Below, piece by piece: positions 27,196-41,047 of a stretch of DNA of 64,000 nt. A program made the position numbers and the translations under genes. Numbering within the stretch: position 1 is the stretch's first letter; every line of letters starts with the position of its first letter. The stretch lies in the NCBI RefSeq assembly GCF_000002075.1, contig NW_004797482.1:294702-358701 (forward strand). Reading direction: 5' to 3'. Source of the DNA: Aplysia californica. Taxonomy: Eukaryota; Mollusca; Gastropoda; Aplysiida; Aplysiidae. A model generated the notes under the pieces. The model did not search any database. It saw only the letters and a program-made list of their open reading frames with translations, and was not told the origin of the DNA.

Positions 27196-30100
27196 TGGAC
27201 TTGCACACACACTTATACATACAAACATACATACACACAATTTTCCATGAGATGGAAAGCTTCGGAATCTAATAGGGATAGTCAATGTCACTTTCCAGTA
27301 AAAACGCAATACACATCAATCTAGCTGGATTGTTTGAGAAAAGAGAAGTACGTAGGCATAACCATGGTCATTTTTTAGTACAGAGACAGACTGACAGACA
27401 GACAGACAGACAGACAGACATAAACAACAGAGGGAAAGAAAAGAAGTAGGATCTACCACTGGCGTCATCCCACCTCCCAGCAAACAGGTCTGACCCTTGC
27501 CCCCCCCCCCCCCCCCCCACACACACACACAGAAACAAAGCATTCAGTCCTGACGTAAGCCACGATATGATTATGTCAGCTTTTTATAATAGCCAGGACA
27601 GAAGGAAGGAGAGTAGCGGGTATCAAAACAAAGTCATCGATTAGAAACAAGACACCTCGTGCCTTTTTGCTGAATCTTCGTGAAATGTTAGGAGGCGGTG
27701 ACAAATGGATAGATGTTGTGAGTGGTTGGCAAGAGCTCTGGTGTGGTTTGCTTTGCTCCTAATTTCCTCTGTCAAACATAATTAGCGTCCATCTCTCCCT
27801 TCCTTCTTTTTTCTGTTTGCTACACCATTGAAACACCTCTAAGTCTTCGGCACTCACACGACTTAATCGTATTGCAAGTGCCGTAAAATAGATGTTAGGT
27901 CAGCAGCACCGAATAATGAACTCACCCAGCTCATTTGCATAATGAGCTGGACCATGTGACTTTGTCTCGGTGTGTAGGACCAGACAGTCGCCATTTCGGC
28001 TTGCAGGATTATAAGTTTGTGTATTTTTCTAGCACCCTCGCGATTCTGGACTGTTTTTTTGTATTTTGTGTTGTTTACCATGACAGATGAAGGTAACGTT
28101 GTAATGATTGAGTCTCTTAAAGAGAAAAAAGAATCTATTAGTGTGCTGTCGGCACGTAATTGAAACATTACAAGTCGGCCATCATGGCGGCCCCCCGTCA
28201 ATCTCGCAATGCTGATCTAGACCAGGAGTCGGGGCAACGTTTTACTATCGCTGGTCCACACGACCAAAACACAGTCGGTGCCTACTCCAGCGAGGCATTC
28301 GACGTGCATAAAGCCTTCGAGCACGTCAAAGAAAAGTACTCAAAACTTTCTATTCCCCCACACCTCAGAGTTCATGATCCCGCTGCGGGCATCAAGGCCG
28401 AATGTCGGCCTACACTCAAAGTCATAAACAAAACTGCACGCTATGCTCTTACATAAAAGATGGCTATGGGAGAGGAGTATGTGGTGCTCATTCCCCTGGA
28501 CAAATTGGGAGGAGGGGGGAGGGGAATTTGGGTTTTTTCGAAGGAAGGGGGGGGGGGCGGGGCAGGGAGGAGGCCAGAAGGGGCTATACACGACACCATC
28601 ACCAAGATGATCGGCGCTCTGGTCGGGGGTGCTAAGGCCTAATAAACGGTCTCCGCTCACCCAACAATGACCACATGGAGGAGTGAGTTCCCTTGACGAG
28701 ACGCCAGCCTGCGGGAGGGGCCACATGACGTCACCAGCTCGTCACCATGGGAACCAGCCCTGAGGGATGACTGACGACTCCTGTGCCATGGACTAACGGA
28801 ACTGACAACATGCATGACCACTCGTTTCAGAACAACGCCGGATTTTTTCATCTGTGGGCGTTTGACTCATCAGAGGCCTCTTCACGGCAAGCGCTAGGAA
28901 GACAATCTCATGTGCAAATACTTGCTGGAATAAATCTCGATACAAGCTTTTCTAAAAAAAATCAAAAATCAAATGTCTTCTGTTTTCTTACTACAAAAAC
29001 ATCCAGTGTTGTATGCGTTGTACGTATTCATTGAGAATTATCATGACAAAATGACACAGAGTAAAACAACACTAGCGGCATCAAATAACATCTGCTAAAT
29101 CTATTCCTTTTTTTATGTACATGATAGTAAACGCCCTCATCGACACAATTTCGATCATTTAGGAGGCCGGCTTTCGACCCTGCCTGTCAGGGCCAACCAG
29201 ACCTGAAAGGGATACAATGTCCCCGCAGAGAGACTGAGATACAGGATAAAAATGCTTCCCACACGGGAATCGAACTCGGGCATTCTGTTTTTTAGTTATA
29301 GTAGACTATAGCTACACCCCTGAGCCCGGTAACGGCAGCAAGAGAACGCCAAGGGTAAGCAAATCCATAGAATACAAAGACAAGAAACATATTTTTCACA
29401 ATGGATCATAAAATCCCAGAAAGCGTTACGAAATAAATCCCCAAATTTCTATACCCTCATATTTTCACGAAAAGCTTGATGGCAAACTACGCTGGCTGAG
29501 CAAACTGAAAGATTACGGTTTTTGGCTTTCTGTTGACCACTACATATAAAGGGTCAACGTTCACACTTTCGAGACCTATAAAAAGGGTTCTCTTCGTCTT
29601 AGAGGTACAATGTTCGCCTCTCAGTTAAAAGAACCATAGGGCGAAACCTGCCAGCGACGAAAAAACTCCCCCCTTTTGTCCTCTTTTCCTGTTATGTACT
29701 TGCTGGAACAGCTGGTTCTTTCTCCTTTGATCATCCTCAGTTTATTCCAAATCTACCCCCAGAACCTTGACAAGACGACGAGGTATCGCCCAGAACCTTG
29801 ACAAGACGACGAGGTATCGGCACATCTTCAAGAGGGCGATATTCTTACAGGCTGCCTACACTGTGTTACTCGGGACTTAGAATTCAACTTTTTGTTTTGT
29901 ACGAACCAAAATTTTTCCAAATTTATAGCCCAACACAAGATGGACCTTTTTGTTGAAACATGTTTGTTGCAGATTTCTATCCCGTATTCCCGAGAAAATA
30001 ATGTACAGGGCGATTTGGGAAAGTTGTTTGTTGATACCTGGAGGTGCCCCACATCTTTCCTTCAAGTACCTGTTTCTCAATGGTCTCATGACGTTTAATG

Positions 30101-33100
30101 TGACCATAGTATTGTATTTTTATTCATTTTATTTTGTTCAGAAGGGTTTGTCTTGTGTGCAGAATCCGACACACCTCTTTGTTTTTCCTCTTTGTCTTCC
30201 AACTTATTCTGGCCATTCTACGGTAGCACCACATCTCAAACGCATTTATTTTGTTTAATTCTTTCCTTGTCAAAGTCCAGGTCTATACGCCACATAGGAA
30301 TATGGGGAAGATATAGCATTCTATCATTTTGCTGATACAAGCGTACAGTACAAGAAAGGAAGATAAGGGTGAGGTGTTTTTTCGTCGACTCCAGATATCA
30401 ACTCCGAGTTCTTTTAACTGGAAAGCCTTTTTGGGTCTTGGCAAAACTACACCCAAATGTTTAGTTAGTTCTAAGAGAAGTGGGAAGAACCAACTTATGT
30501 TCTGATTACATGCATTGTGTCATTAAATTCTGGTGCAGACTTTAACACTTAGAAAATGACAGATATCCAAAGAAATGTTACATGAAATTATATCGTTCCT
30601 GTGAACTGGGCAGAGTCAACTGGGCTACGGAAGTTAAAAACTTATTATTTTAACTGGGTTTTGGATATGCCAGGTTTTCTCAAAATGTTGAAAGTACTAG
30701 ACTCTTTCTCGGTGAAGTAAAAAGTAGACTTGTTGACCATTCTGCGCAGAACATAGAGGAAGAAGTCTGTCGCAAGTATTGTGTTTTCTCTCTTACAGTT
30801 CCGTTTCAAGAAACAGCTGAATATATCACCAAACTCCCACAGTATTGGAGAAGAAGAGGCATAGCTTTGCAAAAAACCCATAGCCTTCCATTAAATAACA
30901 ATCTTTATCGATGGAAATGAACTAATTCACCCTTATGTTAGAGGTGTCACTCTCATGAAATTGAAGGTGAATTTCACTTTATTTTCTATTGTTCACACTT
31001 TGTCCATCAAAGGAAAGTGTTAATCCCTCCTAGCCTGATTCGGCCCAGTGACAGAAACATGCAATGTTTGACTCATGATAAGAGATATGTGCACAACCTG
31101 TACTTATTCATTATGGAAACTTTACTAATCAAATGAGTGTTTTATGTGATGTGATGTGGGCCAATGGCCTTAAACACTGAATAAACTTAAATGCTAACTG
31201 AGAGGCGAACACTATACATCTAAGACTAAGAGAGTCCTTTTTTTAATAGGTCTCGAAAGTGTGAACTTTCACCCTTGACACAATGGGCAACAGAAAGCCA
31301 AACATCGTATTCCTTTAGTTTGTACAGCCTGCATCATTTGCAATCAAACTTTTCCTTTCTTTTTTTTTTATATGAGGATATAGAAATCTGGGGCTGGATT
31401 TTGTGTTGTTTAGATGGATTTTAAGAGCCATTGTGAAAACAATGTTTCTTGTCTTTGTATTCTTCACCACCAATGATTTATTTGTAGGGGCACCAGCCAT
31501 TCATGTCCAGGTGCTGTTTTAGCCGTCTTTGTATTCTATGGATGAGTTTACCTTTGGCGTTCTCTTGCAGACGTCTGTGGTGTAGCTATAGGCGCTTTAC
31601 TGTTGCACACAGAAGACCCGAGATTGATTCCCGTGTGGGGAGTATTTTTATCTTGTATCTAGGTCTCTCTACTGTGACATTGTGTCACTTTCAGGATTAG
31701 TTGGCCCTGAGAGGCAGGGTCGAAAGCCAGCCTCTCCTAAATTATCGAAATTGGGTCGATGGGGGCGTTTAGTATTACCTTCATTAAAAAAATATTTAGC
31801 AGATGTCATTGATGCCTCTAAGGGTGTTTAGCTCTGCGTCATTTCATCATTATAATTCTCAAAAAAGCAAACAACAAATACAACACTGGATATCTTTTGT
31901 AGTAAGAAAACAGAAGACGTTTTTTTTTTTTTTTTAGAAAAGCTCGTTTCGAGATTTATTCCAGCGAGTATTTGCACATCAGATTGTCTTCCTAGCGCTT
32001 GCCTNNNNNNNNNNNNNNNNNNNNNNNNNNNNNNNNNNNNNNNNNNNNNNNNNNNNNNNNNNNNNNNNNNNNNNNNNNNNNNNNNNNNNNNNNNNNNNNN
32101 NNNNCATTTGTGGGTTGGGTTTTTTTCGAAGAGGGGGGTAGGGTGGTCGGAAGAGGGTATACACGACAAAATGTAAAACCGGAATACCTATTATTAACAC
32201 AATTTAACACCACAATCAAAATGTTCCCCCGGTCATTTATATTTTGTGACTGGCCACCAGCATACACACCTGGTAGGTCACAGTAGACAGGGCGTCGGTT
32301 ACTTTTTTGTTTCTTTTAGTAAGAGTTTTAAAGCACTTGCAACACAATAAGGTCGTATAAGTGCCCGAGATTAGAGGTATTACAAGAGAGTAACAAACAT
32401 AAAAAAGGAGGAGATTAGAGGTGTTACAAGAGAGTAACAAACACAAAAAAGGAGGAGAGGAGATAAAGGCGATAGATATTAATTGATAGGAAAGAATAGG
32501 GAAACCACACTTTAGCACCAGCCAACCATTCACGGCGTCAGTTACGAATAACCACATTTCCAAGACACCCCAAAGTTGTAGTAATACCATCAGTAGTAGG
32601 AATATTAGTTGTATTATTGTACTTCTTCGCCTTATCATTGGTGTTGTTTTTGTTAGCGTTCTTTTGGAGATGCTGCTACTGTTGTTCTCGTTCTTGTTCT
32701 CAGTGGTCTTTTACATCATCATCATCATCTTCTTCTTCTTCTTCTTCTTCTTCTTCTTCTCCTTCTCCTCCTCCTTCTTCTTCTTCTCCTCCTTTTTCTT
32801 TTTTCCGAATTCTTCTTCTTCTCACCCTTCTGACTCCACCCCCCCTCCTTCTTCCTTTTCTTCCAACAATTGCCTTCTGTACATACCGACATACCACATA
32901 AAGGAATAGTTAACTTTTCCTTTTATCTTTCATTCTCACAAACTGCCAGTTGTTACAACCGTATCACATGCCATTAAACTTTCCGTCTATTGTTACGCCA
33001 TCTATTAGCCCCATGACTCTGACGACAAAAGAAATCTTGAATTACACATAAATATATTAAATATATGCTTCAACGGTCGTTTCCAGCGATGTCCACCCCG

Positions 33101-36100
33101 AGGAAACAGTCCTTTGACGTTAACGTTCATCGTTTGTGTCAGCATAACCAATTCTTATTCTCCGGGTCTTTAATGTGCCGTGTCAGATATCTTGACGCAC
33201 CCCCCATCCCTTCACCCCACCAAGCAAATGGTGACTCAAGTTACGGCCCGACTCGGTATATAAAGGTCTGTGCTCTGGGGTTGTCGTCACTTTCGAGTCC
33301 TTGCAACTGAAGCTCACTCACTCACTCACAGACAGTCCAGCCGTTGTCCACGTCGTCCCACAAGAAAACCAAGATGAAATTCCTTGTCTTCTCTGCGGCC
33401 GTCCTCGCCCTCGTTGCCCTTGTACGCTCCGATGAGTGCACAGACGTGTGCGGTCTGGGCTGCTCTGCAACCAACCAGGTGTGTATGCTGGTGCCTGTCG
33501 TGGACTCTGTGGTCTGCGCTCCAACCAATGGTCTCTGCAAAAAGATCTGTGAAGAAGGATGCAAATGCCTCGCCGACTGCTTGACCAACTGCCCGGCCCA
33601 GGCAGCGGGAGACTTGGTAGGCAACGCCATAGGTCTGGCCAGTACTGCTGCCTGCCGCACCGCGTGTCGGGGATCTTGCGGTCTCAGCGTGGCCACCACT
33701 GCCGCATCTACCGGCGTGGACACCATCACCAAGATGATCGGCGCTCTGGTCGGGGGTGCTAAGGCCTAATAAACGGCCTCAACTCACCCAACAATGACCA
33801 CATGGAGGAGTGAGTTCCCTTGACGAGCCGCCAGCCTGCGGGAGGGGCCACATGACGTCACCAGCTCGTCACCATGGGAACCAGCTCTGAGGGATGACTG
33901 ACGACTCCTGTGCCATGGACTAACGGAACTGACCACATGCATGACCTCTCGTTTCTGAACAACGCCGGATTGTTTCCTCTGTAGACGTTTGACTCATCAG
34001 AGGCCTCTTCAAGGCAAGCGCTAGGAAGACAATCTGATGTGCAAATACTCGCTGGAATAAATCTCGATACGAGCTTTTCTAAACAAACCAAAACCAAACG
34101 TCTTCTGTTTTCTTACTAAACAATAACCCAATACCATCCAGTGTTGTATGTGTTGTACGTATTCACTGAGAATTAAAATGGCTAAATGGCACATGCTAAA
34201 ATAACCTAAGAAGCATTAAACAGCATCTGCTAAATTCCTTTCTTTCTCAGGGTCAGTGTTTCGATCACAATTTCGATCCCCTAGGAGACAGGAAACGTTT
34301 TCACTTCTCTGAATGAGTTAAGTAAGTGAAGCTATTGAAGACTGTCTTAAACAGATTTTCTGAAATTTCGCCAATGGAGACCCCCGAAAGGTAGGTCTAG
34401 ATCTATTCTTACTCTTAGTTAGTCTTATGACTAAAAATACATGCCCCGAACAATTCAGTGTTAGGTGGGCGACTATAAAAATACATGCCCCGAACAATTC
34501 AGTGTTAGGTGGGCGACTATAAAAATAAATGCCCCGAACAATTCAGTGATAGGCGGGAGACTATGAAAATATATGCCCCGAACAATTCAGAGTTAGACGG
34601 GCGACTATTAAAATACATGCCCCGAACAATCCAGTGTCAGGCGGGCGTACTCATGCCTAACATTAACAACGGCTATATTTTCTCCCCACTGAGGAATCGG
34701 ACTTGAGTCTCCTGTGTGCAGCAGCCAAGCGCCTAATCACTACACCACGGTCCCCCGTTGAGAGGGATACACAAATTCCAAGTAGAAAGACCGGGACACT
34801 CGATAAAAATTCTCCCCACACAGGAATCGGACAGAAGTATTCTGCATGCGATGGCAAAGCGCCAACGCTTATACACAGAAGCCGGTAAAAGGGCAGCCGA
34901 TCCACTTTTCTTTCAGTAAACGTATATGTGTAGGACATTCGGATTAAAACATGCAGCCTTAAACCTCTTACCCAGACATAACATCAGCACAATGGGTGAG
35001 TGAGTGGTTGGAGGGTGCTCTGGAGTGTTTTGCTCCTTCTTTCCTATCTAACTTCCATCATATTTATCTCCCCTCCTCCTTTTTTGAGTTTGTCACTCTC
35101 TTGCAACACCTCTAATCTTAGGCACTTATATGACCTATTGTGTTGCAAGTGCCGTAAAACTCTTATTAAAACAATAGGTGAGTTATCCACAGAACAAAAT
35201 ACATACCTGTGGCACCACTTTCCAAAGAGGAAATTTACTCGTTAATCCGATCCGTATGGTTTGCATAGCAGTCTGTCAAAACGAATTTTATTAGAAATAC
35301 TGAAAGTTTCAAAGAGATCTTCGAACGAGAAGTAATCTAAAATGTGAAGAATACAACCAAGGGGGTATAACATGACCCAAAGGGCGTACGGAAAGGGTTA
35401 AGGCTTACAACTTTATAGCTCTTCATGATTCTTGAAGCGAACAACGCAACAAAAACTAGTTTTTAGTCTCTGGTGTAAAAAGTACTCCAACAGACTTCAT
35501 GGATTGCTCATGACACCGACAATATCGCCTCTGTCCGTCTCTAACTGTGCATCCAACAAACTAGTTCACACACTTTTTTGGGGAAAAGAAAAGCTCTTTC
35601 TTTCTTATTATCTTCCAGAATTGTTCAAAATTTTGTGTAGTGTTGGGTTTTTTTTATGCATCATTATTTGTAATTACAGTTGTAAATAATATAATTTGAG
35701 ACCAAAAAAGCATCAACTAAATGGAAATGAAAACTCTCATAAAAACACTATTTAAACCACCACAGACACCAGATGGCTACCATGAGCTGTCCGGCCAAGA
35801 ACAAAGTGTTTATCTTCAGAGTCAGAACATGCCACACAAGATTTACACCACGACATGTACACAGATGTTTTAAACTAGAACGATCACCAAAATATGACAG
35901 TGTGAAGGAGCGGACCACGTAAACCTGTACGATGACCAAAATATGACAGTGTGAAGGAGCGGACCACGTAAACCTGTACGATCACCAAAATATGACAGTG
36001 TGGAGGAGGGGACCACGTAAACTTGTACGATCACCAAAATATGACAGAGTAGAAAAAAGGACCAAACTGTAGAACACATCATTCCACAGAGAAGCTTTAC

Positions 36101-39100
36101 AACCCGACAGATGGACTGAGCAGGACGGCCCTGCAGTATCTAACCGGAGACGTCTCCGACGGAGATAGACAAACCAAAACGCTTTGTGCCTCTGGACCAA
36201 TTAAGAAATCTGGGGGCTACCTGTTTTAACCCATAAGTTGATATTTTGCTGTTAGGTTTGAAATTTTCTTTAAAAAATTGATTTGCGACAGTTTTAGTAG
36301 TTAAACATTATGTGTGATCTGCAACAAACAATACACAGTTTGACCCCCAAAGCAGTGCATCTGTGTGTGGGAGTACGTCTCCGAATAGTTCATGGGTGCT
36401 CGCCGGAGAAGTCTCCGAATATGTTCTCCCGCACAGCCCAGTATAATGATAGATACCAGACTTTAAGAGTGATGCGACCAAAAAGAAGAAGAAGGAGGAG
36501 GAGGAGAGCAAAAGTGTTTGATCTAATTTGGAAGATATGCGTTTAAGAGTTGGACACAGATGATATGAAGCTGCATCCCTACAAAACCACTTACATTCAC
36601 GTCCTTCAGGATACAGAAACCAAGAGAAACATCTGGCTTCAGTATCTTTCATTACTATCAAAGTATTCCAGGGTTATTACCAAGACTGCCTTGGTCTAGA
36701 TCTATTCCTACATCCGACGCTCCACTAAAAGTCACAGGTGGTGATATAGATAGATGTAGCCACACACACACACACACACACACGCGCACGCGCACGCGCA
36801 CACACTCACGCACACGCACACGCACACACACTCGCACACGTACACGCACACGCACACACACACACCTTTCTCCTCCTTTAATACAGAGGTGCCAACAGGT
36901 TAAAAAAAAACCATCCGGAACTTTTCGACCCCGTGGAAATGAAACTCAAAATTTACGGGTCATACTATAGTCTGATCTTTTATCAAGACGATCGTCCATA
37001 AGTCCAGCAGAAACCGGACAAATTCCAAAATCCAGATTTTAAAATTTTATCTGGAAAATCGGCAGCTCTGTACAATATTATCACTTTTCCAGTGAAAAAT
37101 ATTTCGTTTATTTATGAGCGACACACGTTGAGAATGAAAGAAACAACAAATTTCAAACAAAACATTGTTACACCCCTCTTGTCTGCCTTAGCAGAAGTGG
37201 AACTCTTCCATGGTGAAAAGGACAATCTCAGATATTTAACGGCTCAATCAGCGGCAAAGCTACGGCCGATTTAATTGGCTGAAACACCATAACAACGCAT
37301 TTACACACGTCTCTAAATAGGTCAGCAGCAATAGTTGGATTTAGAGAGTGGAGGATAGATAGCAGGCTCTCTGCTGTGGTTTGCTCCTTCTGTCCTTTCA
37401 AACATTTATCATCATTATCCCTCAACGTTCTTTTCTTCATATGTTACTCTTTGGTAACATCTCTTTCTAAGGTCATATAAGTGCTGAAGACAAGAGGTGT
37501 TACAAAATAGTAACAAACACAAAAAAGAAGGAGGAGAGATAAAGACGATAGATGTTTGATAGGAAAGAAGAAGCAAACCACACCAGAACACCCACCAACC
37601 ACCTACTAACATCTCTAAAACTTCCGAACTTACATGACCAAACTGTGCAGCAAGTGCCGCAACACTCTCAAGAAAACGAAACTAGAAGAGAAAGAGCTGT
37701 CTTACCTGGTCCTCGGAGTTGTTGATCATCTCATGAGCCAGGTGTCGGAGGCAGAGGGCGGTGGACTTGGTCACACCTTTCCCCATGAAGGACCGAGATG
37801 TTCCTCCGCGCCCAATGTGGAACGACCACACCACCTGAAAACAATAGAAATATTTGAAAATTTTTTTAATAATAAAAATAGATAGCATTTGTATAGCGCA
37901 AATCCCCGCTCAACAGCAAGCTCTATGCGCTTCACAAACTATACTATTACCCCAGCAGATCTGAGAGCATTCTGAAACAAATTCAACTTCCTGGGAAGCA
38001 TACAATGCAAGCAGCCATTTATATGCGCTGAAACACTAACATACTGACAAGATCTTTCGCTGTCTATGGCCAGGTAACCATTCTCACCAGAATGAAGTGA
38101 GGAAAATTCGTGTAAAGTTCCTTTCCCAAAGACACAACGTCGGGCCCGTGGCTTGAACCCTCGAACAAGCATCCTCACGATTACGAGTCTGGGAGCTTAA
38201 ACACTAGGCCACCGACACCACCATTCAGAATAGAGATGAAACTGTCCAAAACGGCCCCCAATTCTCAAGAAGAAAAAGTGGTCGTCGCAGACAGGGTGAA
38301 TGTCTTGGACAGTGTCATTATAACAAACAGTAGAAATTGTCTGAGACGGTCACCCAGTGTCCAGGAGAAAAGTGGTTGTCTCAGACTGACTATCGGACAT
38401 CCTGGATAGTGGTGTTATACTTTACTTTACTTTTATCCGCCGCTTATACCCTTTTTGGGTGTTGTGGGAAGAAAGAGACATCTCTCTGTCGCCAGCTGGA
38501 GAGCATGGGTCAAAGGGATGTGTGGCGTTATAACATAGGAGAAAAAAACAACAACAAAAAAACCACAACTGTGGAAGTGGGATATAGCCATTGCTTGAAT
38601 AGGTGGTTGTCTTGGACATGTGGAGATGGAGGTGGTAAGCTCTTACAAATATCTTGGAATAACAATTGATAATAAGCTTGACTAGCATCTCCACGCTGCT
38701 CTTTGGCACAAATAAGTAAATCCAAGAATGTTCCTTTTAAGGAAATTAACAAGTTTTCGAGTCAATAATTAGATGATGTCCCTTTTATACCATTCTATGA
38801 TTGAAAGCGTGCTATTATTTTGTATTTGCTGTTGGGCTGGGAAATGTAGGGTGAAAGATTAAGAAAAATTTGACAGAACGATTAATAAAGCCAGCAAGAT
38901 CTCTGGATATGACTTCACTAGAATTGATGAAATGTATAACACCACAAGTATAAAAAAGATAAAAAGCATTATAAACGACCCATCACACCCTCTTTCCACG
39001 CAAATTGTAAGACCACGCAGTGGCAGATATGCACCTCTAAAAACAAAGAAAGAAAGATATAAAAGAAGTTTTTTAACATCTAGCATAAGGCTATTGTCAG

Positions 39101-41015
39101 AATAAGCATCAATGTGTATTGCTCTTTCGAGTGTGTAGGCCTATCTATATTACTCAAAAGGTCTTGTAATTAAATTCCTGCATGTGGTTGAAAGATGCAT
39201 CTGATGTAATATTATGTACATTTTGTCAGCTCTACTTTTCTTTTCATATTGAATTTTAATGAGAGTAATATACAGCTTAAATTTGTATGTATACCTGCAT
39301 GTGTTTTTACAGTCCTGTACAGCCAACAAAAATTTCCTTTTGGGTTAATAAACTATTATCTTATCTTATTGGAGCAAGCTTGAGTGTATTTAGAAGAATG
39401 GACGCTTAGACCGTGCCTCCCAGGACCACACATAGCCTCAATGGGATACACCTTTTCAGCAGAAGGAAGGAAAAATTCTATAAAATATTTGTCCCTTCAA
39501 GTTAGAGTTTTGTTTGAGCAAAGAGAAGCACACTGAAACACAATAAACTTCATTTCATTCTGGGAAAAAGCACGACGGATAGACAGAAACAACAGAGGGA
39601 GGGAAAAGAACTCTGACCCACCAATGGTAACCACCTCCCTCCCACCCTTCCACACATACCACATTTAAATGTGAGTACACAATTCACCATTCATTTGAAT
39701 TGAAAAAAAAAATCACCAGTGTTCAAAGCATCTCCTAAGAACACAATGATGAACCTGGTGAATCCAGGAGTAAAATTCATAACCTTACAATTTGCCTGAC
39801 CATTACACCATTGAGTCATAGAACGTAAGGATACATGAGTCTGATGGTCGAACAGAAAAGAATTTGTACAAGCTAAGCATTTTGTCAGCTCACCACTTGT
39901 GCCAGCTGGTGGCAACATAAAACAGGTGTCTGCTCACATCATGTAAGCTTAGCTAACTTGCCATTCCAATTCAAAGTCTAGGTTCTGGCTGAGTGCTTAG
40001 ACATTGAACAAGCAATAAAAAAAAGTTGTGAGTTCAACTCTGGCTTTATTGAGAGAGATATAATATCCTTGACAAAGCTACTTTACCCTACAGTTGACAT
40101 CGCTCTAACAGCCACCTGTCCAAGACAATCACCTGTAAAAACAACCCTTCCCACTTCCCTCCTTGCATTAAAAAAAAATATGATAACACTGTTTAAGACG
40201 TACGCTTGTCTAAGACAACCACTTTTTTCCTTGATAATGGGTGGTCAAACACCCAAAAGAATAAAAAGACAGAAGAAAAAGACACACACCCAAAAGAAAA
40301 AAAAGAAACATCCAAAAGAAGAAAAGACAGAAGAAAAAGACACACACCCCAACCAATACAAAGACAAAAGTAAAAAACACCAACCGAGAAGAAGGAAAAG
40401 ACACAATTCCGGTTCTAACACTTTGCCGTCACACCTCGCAGATCACCGATGTTTACCACCCAGTTTCTTTGGACTTTCCCCCAAAATGCCTTGGCCTTTG
40501 ATGACAAGGGCTTCAACACTTTGCCACCACAAGGCTCATATAGTAAAAGCCTTGCCATCAAAGGCAAGGGAATTTCGTGGAAAGTCCAAAGAAACAGGGC
40601 GGTGCTACTGACTGAAGTGTCTTTGAGCCATTCCCAAAGGGGGTATAGTAACATGTTTGGGGAAAATCCAAAGAAACTGGGTGGTAAACATGGCCGTGGC
40701 CGATCGGCGAGTTGTGACGGCAAAGTGTTAACTATATGAGCCTTGTGATGGCAAAGTGTAGAATGAACTGTGGGAATTCCCGCGGTTGTCTTACCTCCAG
40801 GAGGCTGTTGAGCAGCTGGGAGCACAGGGAAGTGGCATCCAGCTCGGAGCACTGCTTGCACCAGCCAGGCCTGAAAAGGAAAAAAAAAGAAAAATCAACG
40901 ATAGAAACAACAGATGAGAGCAACATGTCATTAGTATACATTGAGAACCTTCTGAGCCAGATGTATATTCAATCTATCAATTTTTGTGCTTTTTCTTGCG
41001 ATCGTGTGATAGGGA

Positions 41016-41047
<32 letters not shown>

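Larger units (their letters stand above)
24900..31329. repeat. Tandem unit 3 of the gene cluster (about 6.4 kb)
   Basis: Same order with copy D and a stub, but no hAT MITE. It has two private changes: a duplicated TTC-repeat block at 26.64-27.05 kb and a retroelement scrap at about 27.89-28.44 kb. It carries the edge of a SINE insertion also seen beside copy A. Confidence 0.8.
1624..37705 (-). other. 36-kb intron of the solenoid gene containing a nested gene cluster
   Basis: The interval between exons 25 and 26 has no further exon I could find in the host frame, and both sides are phase 0. The next longest introns seen are about 3 kb. It holds the cysteine-rich gene array (about 7.74-34.3 kb) flanked by SINE-dense sequence on both sides. 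A missed short phase-0 exon cannot be excluded, and two N gaps lie inside. Confidence 0.7.

Noticed and set aside
28460-28642. 60-codon ORF fusing an upstream frame to the gene stub
   Set aside because: The frames join only in unit 3. In units 1 and 2 they are out of phase, so it is chance.
7740-34300. Reading the whole cluster as one large transposon
   Set aside because: The inverted arms are explained by gene-flank palindromes. There is no common terminal sequence, target duplication or transposase spanning it.
34431-34648. CRISPR-like array
   Set aside because: Whole units repeat with no unique spacers, in animal DNA.
36308-36661. 117-codon minus ORF as an extra exon or gene
   Set aside because: No family resemblance, no suitable splice phase with exons 25 and 26, and no start context.
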